DNA from: Undaria pinnatifida
Taxonomy: Eukaryota; Sar; Phaeophyceae; Laminariales; Alariaceae
Assembly (NCBI GenBank): GCA_012845835.1
Contig: JABAKD010000002.1
Span: 18,103,629-18,167,628 of the forward strand
Direction of reading: 5' to 3'
DNA length: 64,000 nt
The position numbers and the translations under genes were made by a program. Shown in pieces: positions 19,554 through 30,259 of the stretch; position 1 is the stretch's first letter, and each line of letters begins with the position of its first letter. The notes beneath the pieces are model-generated. The model was given only the letters and a program-made list of their open reading frames with translations. It ran no database searches and was not told the origin of the DNA.

Positions 19554-21780
19554 ATGGCAGCCAAGCTCGCCTCCCCGATACCCGGCACTAATACCGGAAG
19601 CGTTGATATCATGGTCTCAGTACTAACCGAGACGCTACTGTCGAACGCGGCCGATATAGCGCCCCCTATTCGGCGCAAACAAATACCAAGGGGCTGGTGT
19701 GCGACCGAGCAGCTTGAATGCCCGATGGCAGGATAGGGAAGATGCGAGGAAACGGGTCCGTTCTGCTCCAAAACATCGTGGTCTACGGCGAGCCTTGAAG
19801 ACGACCTCTAAACAGCTGAAACACACGCGGGCGGAAGCTGTACGGAGGTTCTTCCAAGATTACGTTAGCCAACTCGAAGGGCGTCTCCGAGAAGGTGGTC
19901 GTTTTGGCTTCTACAAACACCTAAAGCGGATGGATGTGGAAAGAAAGAGGACGTTTAACTCGCAGTACATCAAGGACGAGGAAGGTCGATTGCTGCGGGA
20001 TAGTGCCCTCATCCGCGAGCGGTGGGTGAGGTGGTTCCACAAACTGCTTAACATCAAGCCGCCGACCCTTGACCCGAGCATTGTGGACGAGATTAAGCAG
20101 TGGCCCCCATGCAGACCAGTGGACGACGTCCCGTCAAGGTACGAAGTAGCGGGGGCGATCCGTGTGTTGGCAAACCAAAAGGCGGTAGGGCCCGGCGGTC
20201 TCCCGACCGAGCTCTTGAAGGTTTTGGCCGACGAAAGATAATTGAACACCCTCGGAACGTTCCGCGATATCATCGTCGCTCGGTGGAGGGGAGGTGGCGT
20301 GTCACAACAATGGAAATATACAACGATTAAGGTGCTTTACAGGAAGGAAGATCGGCCTGAGTGTGGCAATTATCGTGGCATCTCCCTCGTGGCTCACGCC
20401 GGCTAAGTACTCCTCAAAGTCATCACGGGTCGCCTGAGTGACTATTGCGAACGCGAGAACATTCTGCCGGAGAAACAGTGTGGGTTCAGACCCCAACGCT
20501 CGACGGTTGACATGATGTTCTTCGTACGACGACTGCAGGAACTGGCGCGGAAGAATGACACCCCCTTGTTCTTGTGCTTTATCGACCTTACCAAAGCATA
20601 TGACTCCGTCGACCGAACCCTTCTGTGGGATGTCCTTGCTCGTTTTGGCGTGCCACGGAGAATGCTCGCCGTCATCCGCGAATTCCACGACGGCATGCAA
20701 GCATGCGTGCGGTTGGATGATGGAGAGCGCTCGGATAAGTTCGACGTGGGGCAAGGTCTCAGGCAAGGATGCGTGCTCGCGCCACTGCTGTTGAACATAT
20801 TTTTCACGGCGGTACTGCGTGTGGCCGAGAAACGCTTCCTCGCTGATGCAGCCATCACGGACAACATGATGCAACTTCAACGAAAGAAAGAGAAAGGCGA
20901 GAAGAAGGGCACTTCACGCACAGGCAAAATCGACCGGCGGAGGGGGAAGGAGGGGGAGGAGGTGCAGAGATTGCGGGGTTTGCTGTACGCTAACGATGCG
21001 GGCATCGTATGGCGATCATCGGAAGGGCTGGAGAGGATGATGATGGTAATCGTGACTACATGCTCGGCGTTCGGGTTTACGATCTCCAAAGAGAAAACAG
21101 AGATCATGTGCCTGCAAACCAAAGGCGGGGGGAAGGTGTCGTTCACAATCAATGCAGCCGACCAGGAATACAAACAAACAATCGAGGTTCTGTACCCGGG
21201 CGGGGCTGTCACTGTAGACAGACACCTCACCATTGAAATACCTCCGCGTCTTCAGAGGGCCTGGGCGTGCTTCCAGCGGTACAAGATGGAAGTATATGAT
21301 CACCCGGGTATGCGCTTACGGTTGAAGGTGCGGTTGCTGAAAGCCGAGGTGGTCGAGACACTACTCTACGGTTGCATGACGTGCAGCCCGAACAAGCCTG
21401 ACTATGACAGGCTACGACGGGTTCACCACCCCATGCTCCTCCGATGTCTCGGGTGTCGGAAACGAAGGCGCCAGGATCACACCCGATGAGCTTGCCACGA
21501 CAGCTTTCGAGAGCATAGAGGCGATAGTGCATAAACGGATGATAAAGGTTGCGGGATTCGTAGCACGTATTGGGGAGGATCGTCTGCCACAGAGGGTGAT
21601 GTTTGGGGAGATTGTTGGGGGTAAGGGCTACTCAGGAGGGCAAGGGAAGGACTGGCTGGCTCATCTGAAGGAGAATATGTCGGTCTTTGGAATGAAATTC
21701 GAAGGGTGGCGAAAGGCTGCTCAGAAGGCGGGCAGATGGTTTCGACGAGTAGAGGATGAAGCCGAGTTGTTCGTGCGGAA
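19554..21780 (+). pseudogene. LINE copy C: linker, reverse transcriptase and C-terminal domain
   Basis: Frames 19554-19736 and 19699-20241 carry the linker and the RT start. A TAA at 20239-20241 is shared with copy A (2717-2719), and another TAA lies at 20404-20406. The frame 20512-21489 holds motif A ([15 protein letters not shown]), motif B ([14 protein letters not shown]) and motif C as [10 protein letters not shown], where the expected Asp-Asp is Asn-Asp. An insertion of about 45 basic residues separates motifs B and C. The frame 21404-21784 carries the end with GEDRLPQRVMFGE and [14 protein letters not shown]. The Asp-to-Asn change alone should abolish polymerase activity. Confidence 0.9.
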
Positions 21781-22367
21781 ATGACATGGGACGGCGATAC
21801 GCAAAGCTGCAGAGCGACGCGCAAAGGCCGCGGCAGCGTCATCCACCGTCGGCATTTCTAAGCGGCCGGGGGGAGGGGGGAGGGGGGGAGGGGGGAGGGG
21901 GGGGAAGGGGAAAGGGGTGAGGGGGGGCGTCCTGCCCAAGAGACTAAAGTCTGGGTCTGGCCATCATCGCCTTGAAATTTGTGCTTTCCAATAGTTGTCA
22001 CAAATTCGCGTAAGGCCGCCCTGTTTTCTTCGCCTTGTTGCGTTTTCTCCCTAGTGCCATTGATGCATTTGATACCCTCTATGAGCCTAACGCTGTCTTT
22101 ACTCAGTTCCTAGGGTCTGCTAGTATGGCGTTTTTTCTCTTTTCCTTTCCTGGCTTCCTCTTCTTGTCTCGTCTTTTCTTGCTTTTCTTGTCTTTTCTTG
22201 TCTTTTCTTGTCTTTCCTTTTCTTGTTCGCTTTTTTTTTTCTTCCTTTTCTTTCCTTTCCTGTCCATTCCTTTCTCTTCTTATCTTTTCTTCGTTGCTTG
22301 TTTCCAATTGACTTGCATCTGACGTGCGTATGCGTAGTGATAGGTACAACGTGTAATATGTATATCT

Positions 22368-22985
22368 CGTTATCGTTTTAGAGCCGTCCATGCCGTTGCT
22401 GCAATTCCCCCCCCCCCCTCCCCGCCCCCAACGCCCCCTCCTTCTCCACCATCCGCACCATCAACAAGACCTAGTACCACGCGTATAGCCAACCCCTACA
22501 TCTATACGACCTAAAGACCCCCCCCGCCACATCCCCCCCCCCTCCTCCACAAGAAGAATTTATAGTTTCCACGCACAAAGTGAGCTGCCCCACCTGTTCC
22601 TCCCCCCCTCCCCCCCTCTCCCCCTCCCGCCCCCCTTTTGATCAAAACCAGGCCCCCACGTCCTTAAAAACTCCGCCCTCCCCTCACCGGATATTCGACT
22701 TACAGGATTCACTTGATAAACTGATGCATTTCCTTCCAGCTATAGCTGTCAGATTTTGTACCCCTCAGAAACCGGTTGTATAGTTTCCGCGCACAGACTG
22801 CCTAACATCACCCTGTTGACCCTGATAGCTACACTGTATTTGCAAGGGGAGTCGCCGACTTATATCCTTAATGAAGACGCACAACCCGTACTACGTGCGA
22901 TCGGAGTATCACACAAGCTGCTTGCAAAGATGAGTTTCGACAAAATATTCGATCTCACAGCTGGAGTGCATTTTAATTTTAATAA
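22368..22985 (+). mobile_element. C-rich non-coding element inserted in LINE copy C (618 bp)
   Basis: Interrupts the LINE 3' UTR and is flanked by a 7-base direct repeat, tatatct (22361-22367 and 22986-22992), present once in the uninterrupted 3' UTR. It begins cgttatcgttttagagccgtcc and has several runs of eight or more C. It ends with a 200-base block (cctaacatcaccctgttgaccctgatagc ... gatctcacagctgg) shared with 61350-61540. That block is open in one frame here (ending MSFDKIFDLTAG) but is stopped and frameshifted in the other copy. Mobility type is unknown. Confidence 0.7.
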
Positions 22986-23272
22986 TATATCTGGTACGTG
23001 GTATTTTTTCTTGGGTGGCAAGCGGTATAGCGGTTTTTCCAGGCGCGAGTAATGAAACGTATGCACCAGTATGGACCTGGCACATCGTAGGCTGACTCCC
23101 GATTTCACTTTTTATATGCTTCTGGCGGAGGTTGCGTCAGCTGTGGTATATGCGTGCACCACCTTTGGTTTGTTTGGGTTTTTCCCCTGGGGTATTCCTC
23201 AGCTCCAGAGTGGCTGGAGCCTGTCCTGTGACCATGGACTTGGTTATGCGAGTTAATGTGAGAACAACAGCA

Positions 23273-23468
23273 AAATCAACAATTGCTATTAGCTCACAGC
23301 AGTAGCACCTGTTCGTGTTTAATCGCCTCTAAGCGAAACTACTGTTGCTCTTGCTGCAACTATACTACTATAGAATAGTATTCGCGTGTTTTTTCCGACA
23401 GTTTTGTTGGTGGGGGATTTGAAGTAGCGTTTGCATCTAGTTGTTTTCTTGTGAGCTCAAAAAAGTTG
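23273..23468. other. Spacer between LINE copy C and the copia element
   Basis: No feature recognised, apart from the target sequence agttg at 23464-23468 that abuts the copia LTR. Confidence 0.4.
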
Positions 23469-23735
23469 TGTTGATTGTTCTTATGAACACGGCAGTTAGG
23501 ATCCATTTTATATGATGAGGGAGTTCCATATATTGATAAGGGATTTATGTATATGATATAAGGAGACAGTCAGCGGGAGGAATGGGAGGTTTATTTCGCC
23601 GATTGCTTCCTTGCATGAATCGCCACGAGCTGTCACTCGACGGCTGGATAATATAAGAGTTCTGTGTCACCGTCTGAAGTCATCATCACGCCTTCCCACG
23701 CCAGCTACGCGTACACCTTTAGAGATCTATCAACA
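23469..23735 (+). repeat. Copia 5' LTR (267 bp)
   Basis: Begins TGTTGAT and ends ATCAACA, a 7-base inverted terminal repeat. Three transitions distinguish it from the 3' LTR: T/C in gttcca[t/c]atatt, A/G in aagg[a/g]gacag, and A/G in ctg[a/g]agtc. It should carry the promoter and polyadenylation signals. No clear tRNA primer site could be assigned in the cactagtgagttagcc that follows. Confidence 0.95.
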
Positions 23736-23847
23736 CACTAGTGAGTTAGCCGGTTGATTTATATTGGTAAGCGAAGCCAAGGCCAGCCTATAGAGGTGGA
23801 AAAAGCCAAACATGTCAGACCACGATGGTCAAAACATTGAGGCGAGC

Positions 23848-23925
23848 GTGTTAGCAGAGAGAGAGAGAGCAGAGAGAGAGAGCAGAAAGAGAGAGAGCAG
23901 AGAGAGAGATAAGAGAGATGAAACA
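23848..23925 (+). repeat. GA dinucleotide tract at the copia gag start
   Basis: Interrupted (GA)n encoding alternating Arg/Glu. The register change between ATG 23812 and the gag frame at 23918 occurs within it, as expected from slippage at a dinucleotide repeat. Confidence 0.85.
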
Positions 23926-24872
23926 TGAGATCGAGGTCCTGCGACGGAAAATGGAGGAGCAGAAGCTGCGCGCCGAGAGGGACACGCTGCACGCAGAGGT
24001 CGCTAGGGGGGCCGGGGGGCGGAGGAGCGGAGAAACCACAGCGAGGGATTCTACATCGTCTCCTGCTGTGCCAACATCTGGGCTGACAGCCCAATCAGGC
24101 ACGTCGCAAATTTCTCTGTCTCGTCCGAATTGGTCTCATTTAAAACCCCCCAAGTTTGATAACATAGAGGCGCACTTTGGAATGTGGCGTAGCAAGTTCC
24201 AGGCGTTTTTGTCATCAATTGGTTGCCTGTACGTCCTCAAGGCAACCGATAATCCTGTGATGGTAGGTGACATCAATGTGTCTCAGGAAGAATTGGAGCG
24301 GAGACACACACCGAAAGAGATCATTGATGCGCGTGTGGTGTATGGATTGTTGATGGACTCAATGACTGGGTATGCCATAGCAGAATTCCGCATGCAGCAA
24401 GCCAAGTCGCCAAGTGGCGCATGGCAGGAGTTAGAAAACTATTACATGCCGAGAACCCTAGCAGCAACGCATAGGTTGAAGAGAGAATTTGAGGCCATAC
24501 ACACGGAGGAGGGAGAAAACCCCCTTGTGCTCCTCGGTAGAGTCGATAAGACGGCCGATGAATTGGCCATGCTTGGTTGTGGTAAAAGTGTAGAAGAGGT
24601 AAACAGACACATTGTCACTAGCCTTTCATCATTATACACAATCCAAAGCAAATCGATTCTCTCTCGCCCGTCCATCCCTCGTTCCGAAATTGACGAGATT
24701 ATTCGGGATGCATATGTGAACGATAAGTTGGAAAAGGAGATGGTGACAAATGCGTTGGGAGTAAAAGTGGGAGTAGATCCGCATGCCTTGTACGCCGGCG
24801 CTGTTCAGCCTGCTGGTGGATCAGGCACAGGTTCAGGTAGTCGAGGGAGGAACAAGAGAGGGGGAAGGTACA

Positions 24873-24965
24873 AGCAGCAGCAGCAGCAGCAGCTATTCCA
24901 GCACCAGCAGCAACAGCAGCAGCAGCAGCAGCAGCAGCGGCAGCAGCAGCAGCAGCAGCAGCAGC

Positions 24966-25008
<43 letters not shown>

Positions 25009-25098
25009 GCAGCAGCAGCAGCAGCGGCAACAGCAGCTATTGCAGCAGCAGCAGCAGCAGCAGCAGCAGCGGCAGCAGCAGCAGCAGCAGCAGCAGCA
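24873..25098 (+). repeat. CAG/CGG-interrupted repeat encoding polyglutamine in gag
   Basis: About 70 codons, mostly CAG with CGG (Arg) interruptions, lying between the gag domain and the zinc knuckle. In-frame, so tolerated by the main frame. Confidence 0.95.
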
Positions 25099-26419
25099 CG
25101 GTTACCCAAAGCAAAATTGTTGGGACAACTCTGGTCCAAATCCATTTGGGACGGGGGGACAGGTTTCTGCAATGGGTTGGGTACCTACCGACCCACCGTC
25201 AGGGGTTATGCCGCAGATGCCCCTGCCGCCGGTGGGAAATCCTACGTGCTCGGGTCCCCCACCGAACCCAGTACCACGTGGTCAGAGGGGGGTATGTTTC
25301 AGATGCCATAAGTCAGGTCACTACGTAGCAGAGTGCCCGATTTCCCCAGCACACATGAACGTGGCGGTCCCTCTTACAGCACAACAATACCCCCAACCCA
25401 TGCACTATGGTAGTGACTGGGTACATGAGACACTCCCTGGTAGTGATGGGTACACCACATCGGTAACTCCCCCACCGCAGCCCTTTTCGAACACTTCCCA
25501 CGAGCAGAAGAACGACGGTAGTTGTGCGCCTACGTTCAACCCACATCTTCTCACCGCGCAGATTATACAAAAAGACAAGGATGGTCACAGCGGTATTTTA
25601 GGGGGAAATGGGAGAGAACAGTGGGTAGCTGATTCGGGGGCTACCTTTCATGTAACTGGTAACCCCGCCGGCATGGTAGGTTGTAAACCCCCCCCTCCTG
25701 GTAGGAGTACGCTGGTAGTAGGCGACATGAGGTCGCTGCAGGTGCTGTGTTTTGGGAAGTTACCACTGATAATGCACTGCAAGCAAGGAGATGTTCAGGT
25801 CAAACTCTTGGACGTAGCTTACGTACCAGGTGTACAATTCAACCTGTTCTCGCTCCATGCCGTCATGCCGAAATGCTCCGTCTCGCTCGATGCCGAAGGA
25901 GTTCATATGTTAGATGGAGTTCTGTCGTTCTTACGTAGGGACGCTGGGTCTTTTGTAGAGGCCACTAGAGTAGTAGAGACCCCAATTGCCACCGCCGTGT
26001 TGGCCCCGGGAAGAATGAGGAGGATTGACATTAACGACCTACATGTTTCCCTTGCACATTCCCACGCTGATACCCTCCGAGAATCGGCACGGCAGATGGG
26101 AATCAAAGTTTTTGGGGAGTTAGTTCCGTGTTCTGGGTGTTCCAAGGCGAAGGGGAGGAGGATGGCGGTACCATGGACGACGGAGTGCCGTTCCACCATG
26201 GATCTATCGGGGCAACAACCGAGGTCTGCCGGCGGTGCGGAGTACCTAATGATGATTGTCGATGACTACTCGCGGATGGGATGGCCGTATTTTTTGAAAC
26301 GGAAGTCTGACGTCCCGATGGCCTTCGCTGGTTTTCTGGCTGATATTAACGCCAGGGGTACCCCGTCCATCATCGAATGCATTCGATCAGACAACGGCAC
26401 GGAATTTACTAAGCCGTAG

Positions 26420-27628
26420 TTCGTGGCGTTACTCAACAACCGTGGGATTCGCCGCGAGTACACGCCTGTCAACTCCCCGAAGCACGACGGTGTGGTTGAG
26501 CGTCGAATAGCCATGACGCTCGAGCTTGCTATGGCGTCCCGCTTGGAGGCTCCCCGTTTGTTTGGCGACGCGAAGATGCCGCCGACGCAGCCTCTATGAG
26601 CTGAGGCGTGTAAGTACGCCAGCGACGTAATCAACATGACGGCAAGGGTCAGGGACAAGCCGGACATGCACTCGCCATACCGGAAGTTCCACGGGAGACC
26701 GCCATTTGCGCGGCTCCTCCCGTTCCTGAAGCCGGGTTTTCACCACGTAAGGAGGACCCTAAAGTCGGAGCCTAAGGCGGAGGCTTGTTTCTACCTAAAT
26801 GGTGGGAACAACCACTCGGCAGATTGTTGCAAAATTCTGCTGATGTCTGGGCGTACGTCATACTCCCGCGACGTTACGTGGGAACACCCGAGGAAATCGT
26901 TGGTGGGGGTATTGCCTCCGGAGGAGAAGAGCTCACCCCCGCCACCGTCGCCGCCGCCGTCCCCGGGTACGCCGGAGCCTCTGGGAGATGCCAGAACTTG
27001 GTTCGAGCCAGCGCCACCGTCCTCGCTGTTGCCGCCGCAACCGCCGTCACCACCGCCGCTGCCGCCGCCGCCGCCACCGCCGCCGCCGTCACCGTCGCCG
27101 TTATCGTCACCGCCGCTGCCACCGCCACTGTCACCGCCGCCGCCGTCGCCGCTGCCGCCGCCGCCGCCGCCGTCGTCACCGCCGTTACCACCGCAACAGC
27201 CACTGCAGCCACAGCTTTCAAGGCGTGCTGCTCGGGAGCGGGGTAGTTACAACCCGGACCCGGAGGATGACGGTGTGCAGCGGGGCAGGACCAGGGGGGA
27301 GACAGTGCGACACCGAAAGGCTGAGGCGGGCTCGGATGGTGATGATGTGCAGCTAGGCAGAACTAGGGGCGAGACTGCGCGGAACAGAGAGGCTGCGGGG
27401 CATGGGCTGCTGTCGTTAGTGGCAGCGAGAGAAGGCATAGGTCACGTGCTTTTTCACCAAGCCCCGCCGCATGATAGTCCCCCTCTTCCCACACGCCCGG
27501 TGAGCGAGCTTTCAACGCCAAACTCGTATACTGAAGCATGTGCGGATGAGTATTCGGCTGTTTGGAGGCAGGCGATGAAAAAGGAGTACCGCGGACTGGC
27601 GAGCGCGGGAACGTTTGGGGAGATGTAG
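26420..27628 (+). pseudogene. Copia integrase C-terminal part and proline-rich linker
   Basis: Same register as the gag-integrase frame. It resumes after the TAG with FVALLNNRGI, then YTPVNSPKHDGVVERR, which holds the third catalytic residue (Glu). A TGA at 26597-26599 lies where the family normally has Trp (PL-stop-AEACKYASDVIN). The frame then runs through VRDKPDMHSPYRKFHGRPPF and HPRKSLVGVLPPEE. A linker of about 100 residues (26930-27230) is Pro-rich from CCG/CCA/CCT repeats. The block ends at TAG 27626-27628 just before the reverse transcriptase. Confidence 0.85.
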
Positions 27629-29041
27629 CAACCAGACGGACTGAACGTTATCTCGGCGAAATGGGTGTTTGCCTGGAAGTCCAACGAGCATGGCTACGTG
27701 GTTCGAGCGAAGGCGAGACTGGTGGCGCGAGGTTTTAAGCAGCGTGAAGGTATTGATTTCTTTGAGACTTTTGCTCCGACACCTGCTGCGTCTTGTTTTC
27801 GTTTGTTGGGTGCTATTGCGTGTGAGTTGGGTTTGGATTTGTGTCATTTTGATGCCGAGCAAGCATTCGTTAAGTCAAGTCTGGACGAGGATTTTTTTAT
27901 GCGACTACCCCCTGGTTGTGGTGAAATGTCCGGTAAGATAGTCAGGTTAAATCGCAGTCTCTACGGCTTGAAACAAGCGTCGAGGTCGTGGCATAGCCAT
28001 CTTATCACCCACATGAAGAGTCTTGGATTTGAGCAGAGCCTAGCTGATGCGTGTGTCTTGCGATTGGTCGAGTCGGTCTCTGTTTCCATAGTAACAGTAG
28101 TGCATGTGGATGATATTTTTGCAGTAGGGCTTAAGGCTAGATGCGACCAGTTTTGTGAAGACCTTAACTGTCTTGTTCCGATCAACAATCTGGGCGAGTT
28201 GCGGTGGTATGCTGGTTGTCGTTTTTCGAGGAATTTGGATATTGGTACTTTGACGATTTCGCAACAAGCTTTCGCTGAAAACACCGCGGCGAGGTTTGAC
28301 GTTAGTTCTGGGAGGAATACCCCACTTTCGACTGGTCTGAAACTCGAGGAGTTCGACAAGAATGAACCTGTGGGTGATTGGCCTTTTCGCGAGTTGGTAG
28401 GATGTTTGATGTGGCTGGCGAATCAAACACGACCGGATATTGCAAACGCGGTGAGGGCGGTAGCAAGGTACGCGAACCAGCCTAGGGAAGTACACTGGAG
28501 GACAGCAATTGGTATTTTAGAGCATGTCTTTTCTACAAGTGATTTTGGTATTACGTTTCAGAAGGGGAGTGGGCTTGAGCTGGTAGCGTTTGCAGATGCT
28601 GACTACGCCAGCAAAGCCGCAGACAGGAGGTCAGTTTCAGGTGGAGCTATAATGTGTGCGGGCGCATGTGTTTGCTGGTTTTCGAGAACCCAGAAATGCG
28701 TCACACTTTCGACCACTGAGGCCGAGTATGTAGCACTGGCAAACACCATTAAGGAGACGATGTTCTTACGGTATGTGTGGAATTTTATTTTTCCGGGGTT
28801 TGGTACGTGCATTACGGTTTTCGAGGATAACGAGGGGGCGAAGAACCTAGCACAAAACCCAGTGTGCACGTCGAACTCGAAGCACATTGACGTACGACAC
28901 CATTTTTTGCGGGAGCTTATTTTTAAGGGGGAGTTTGTTATTACTCATGTCGAGTCAGATGATCAGCATGCAGACGTCTTGACAAAGCCGCTCGACTATA
29001 TGACTTTTTGCTATCACCGGGATTTTCTGATGAACATTTGA
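27629..29041 (+). pseudogene. Copia reverse transcriptase and RNase H
   Basis: Continues in register after the TAG. It shows the RT start ISAKWVFAWKSNEHG, KARLVARGFKQREGIDFFETFAP, the motif-A region LCHFDAEQAFVKSSL, LYGLKQASRSWH, and the catalytic pair in VVHVDDIFAVG. RNase H follows with FADADYASKAADRRSVSGG, TLSTTEAEYVAL, FEDNEGAKNLAQNP, KHIDVRHHFLREL and the terminal DVLTKPLD block, ending with TGA at 29041. The domain is full length with no internal lesion. The decayed copy at 9644-10290 is its closest relative here. Confidence 0.95.
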
Positions 29042-29690
29042 TGTGTTTTTCGGGTTGAGGATAATTATATCTTGATTTCAGAGTACTGATTTTAATTGTC
29101 AGTTTGTCCAAGAGCTGTTTGGTTATTCAAAATTTGAGTTTTTGAGCACAGTGCAACATCCCGCCGCTACGTGTGCTACACATTTCGTCGTGCACGGAGG
29201 AGGGGGGATGCTTTTCGCCGTGCAGTGTGCAGAGTACGATTAAATCTAATTTCTGCGGTTGTTTGTATTTTCGTATAATAATGCGGAGTTTGTTTTTCCT
29301 GGTTCAGCTTGTAGGCCCCGTACTGAGTTATAGTATCTCGAGGAAATCGGGGATAATTAGAGAGTTTATTTGAGCCATACATCCGAAGAAAAAGGCCGTT
29401 TTCTGTGGCTAATTTCGAGGATGTTACTGTTTTTCCTAGTAATTATTTTCAAGAAAGTTTGATGTTTCCAGTGCAAGGCTGTTATTATTTTGCTTGAATC
29501 TCGGAGGATTTGAGAGCTTTGATTTTTTTTCAATGGACGAGTTAAGTTTTCATATTGCGTTTTTGGTTTTCGAATTTTGGTCTGAGGTTGATTTGCGTCG
29601 ATGACGATATTGCGATATATCAACTCTGAGATGTCGTGCCTTGTCATACTCAGAGCAGGGGGGATATCAGTATGCTTGCCGTGTATAATA
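29042..29690. other. Copia 3' untranslated region
   Basis: Non-coding, T-rich, between the RNase H stop and the polypurine tract. No open frame with recognisable content, so there is no sign of an extra envelope-like gene. Confidence 0.7.
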
Positions 29691-29701
29691 AGAAGGGGGG
29701 A
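29691..29701 (+). promoter_or_regulatory. Copia polypurine tract
   Basis: agaagggggga lies immediately before the 3' LTR, the standard position for the plus-strand DNA primer. Confidence 0.85.
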
Positions 29702-29968
29702 TGTTGATTGTTCTTATGAACACGGCAGTTAGGATCCATTTTATATGATGAGGGAGTTCCACATATTGATAAGGGATTTATGTATATGATATAAGGGGAC
29801 AGTCAGCGGGAGGAATGGGAGGTTTATTTCGCCGATTGCTTCCTTGCATGAATCGCCACGAGCTGTCACTCGACGGCTGGATAATATAAGAGTTCTGTGT
29901 CACCGTCTGGAGTCATCATCACGCCTTCCCACGCCAGCTACGCGTACACCTTTAGAGATCTATCAACA
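29702..29968 (+). repeat. Copia 3' LTR (267 bp)
   Basis: Same length as the 5' LTR with three substitutions. Followed by agttg, completing the target duplication. Confidence 0.95.
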
Positions 29969-30259
29969 AGTTGGAAGTCGGTGGGCAATACTCGTAATAC
30001 AATTGCAATTAGTATAGTAGTATCATATGCTCGTAAGTATTTTCATTATATGACTGCAAGTATTATTGTAAATATGCAACTAACTCTTATAGTAAATAAT
30101 GCTCCAAGTAAGTTTCTTTTATAATTGTAATTGTTATAGTAGTTGCTGTGATCGGCATTGATATATCTTTTATTTGTTTTTGTTCTCGGTTGGAAGGATT
30201 TCGGGCTTGCCATACTTGTACTAGTGCTATAGGTATACCTGGTATTCAATATGCAGTAG
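29969..30259. other. AT-rich spacer between the copia and Ty3 elements
   Basis: No feature recognised. The last five bases (agtag, 30255-30259) are one half of the Ty3 target duplication. Confidence 0.45.

Larger units (their letters stand above)
19550..23272 (+). mobile_element. LINE copy C, 5'-truncated and split by a C-rich insertion
   Basis: Homology with copy A starts in the linker (about 2020 of A) and continues through the complete reverse transcriptase, the C-terminal domain, a short G-rich tract (21868-21930) and the T-rich tract. The 3' UTR is interrupted at 22367 by a 618-bp C-rich element and resumes at 22993, ending near gagaacaacagc (23272). It retains the RT region deleted in copy A, so it is the best guide to the family. 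It is inactivated by stops, a frameshift and a motif-C substitution. Confidence 0.85.
23812..26419 (+). pseudogene. Copia gag, protease and integrase N-terminal part
   Basis: The likely original start is ATG 23812 (MSDHDGQ), but that frame ends at TGA 23926-23928 after a GA-repeat tract. The main frame opens at 23918. Numbering from 23918: gag UBN2-like region from about residue 65 (HLKPPKFDN, WRSKFQAFL); Gln-rich CAG tract at about 320-394; zinc knuckle CFRCHKSGHYVAEC from 460; aspartic protease VADSGATFHV with catalytic D572; pre-integrase HVSLAHSH near 709 and CSGCSKAKG; integrase core IVDDYSRMGW with Asp 782 and IRSDNGTEF near 825. The frame ends at TAG 26417-26419, but homology continues in the same register. 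Confidence 0.9.
23469..29968 (+). mobile_element. Complete Ty1/copia LTR retrotransposon
   Basis: A 6.5-kb element with two 267-bp LTRs, a perfect 5-bp target duplication agttg (23464-23468 and 29969-29973), a polypurine tract before the 3' LTR, and gag-protease-integrase-RT-RNase H in copia order. The LTRs differ at three positions, all transitions (about 1.1%), so insertion is relatively recent. The coding frame from 23918 to 29041 stays in one register for 1,708 codons with only three stops. It would move through an RNA intermediate made in a cytoplasmic particle if intact. Confidence 0.95.

Noticed and set aside
24699-25328. Polyalanine and polyserine frames over the CAG tract
   Set aside because: Shadow frames of the polyglutamine repeat in the copia gag.
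26785-27356. Ala/Val-rich and Arg-rich frames over 26.9-27.2 kb
   Set aside because: Shadows of the proline-rich linker in the copia pol frame.
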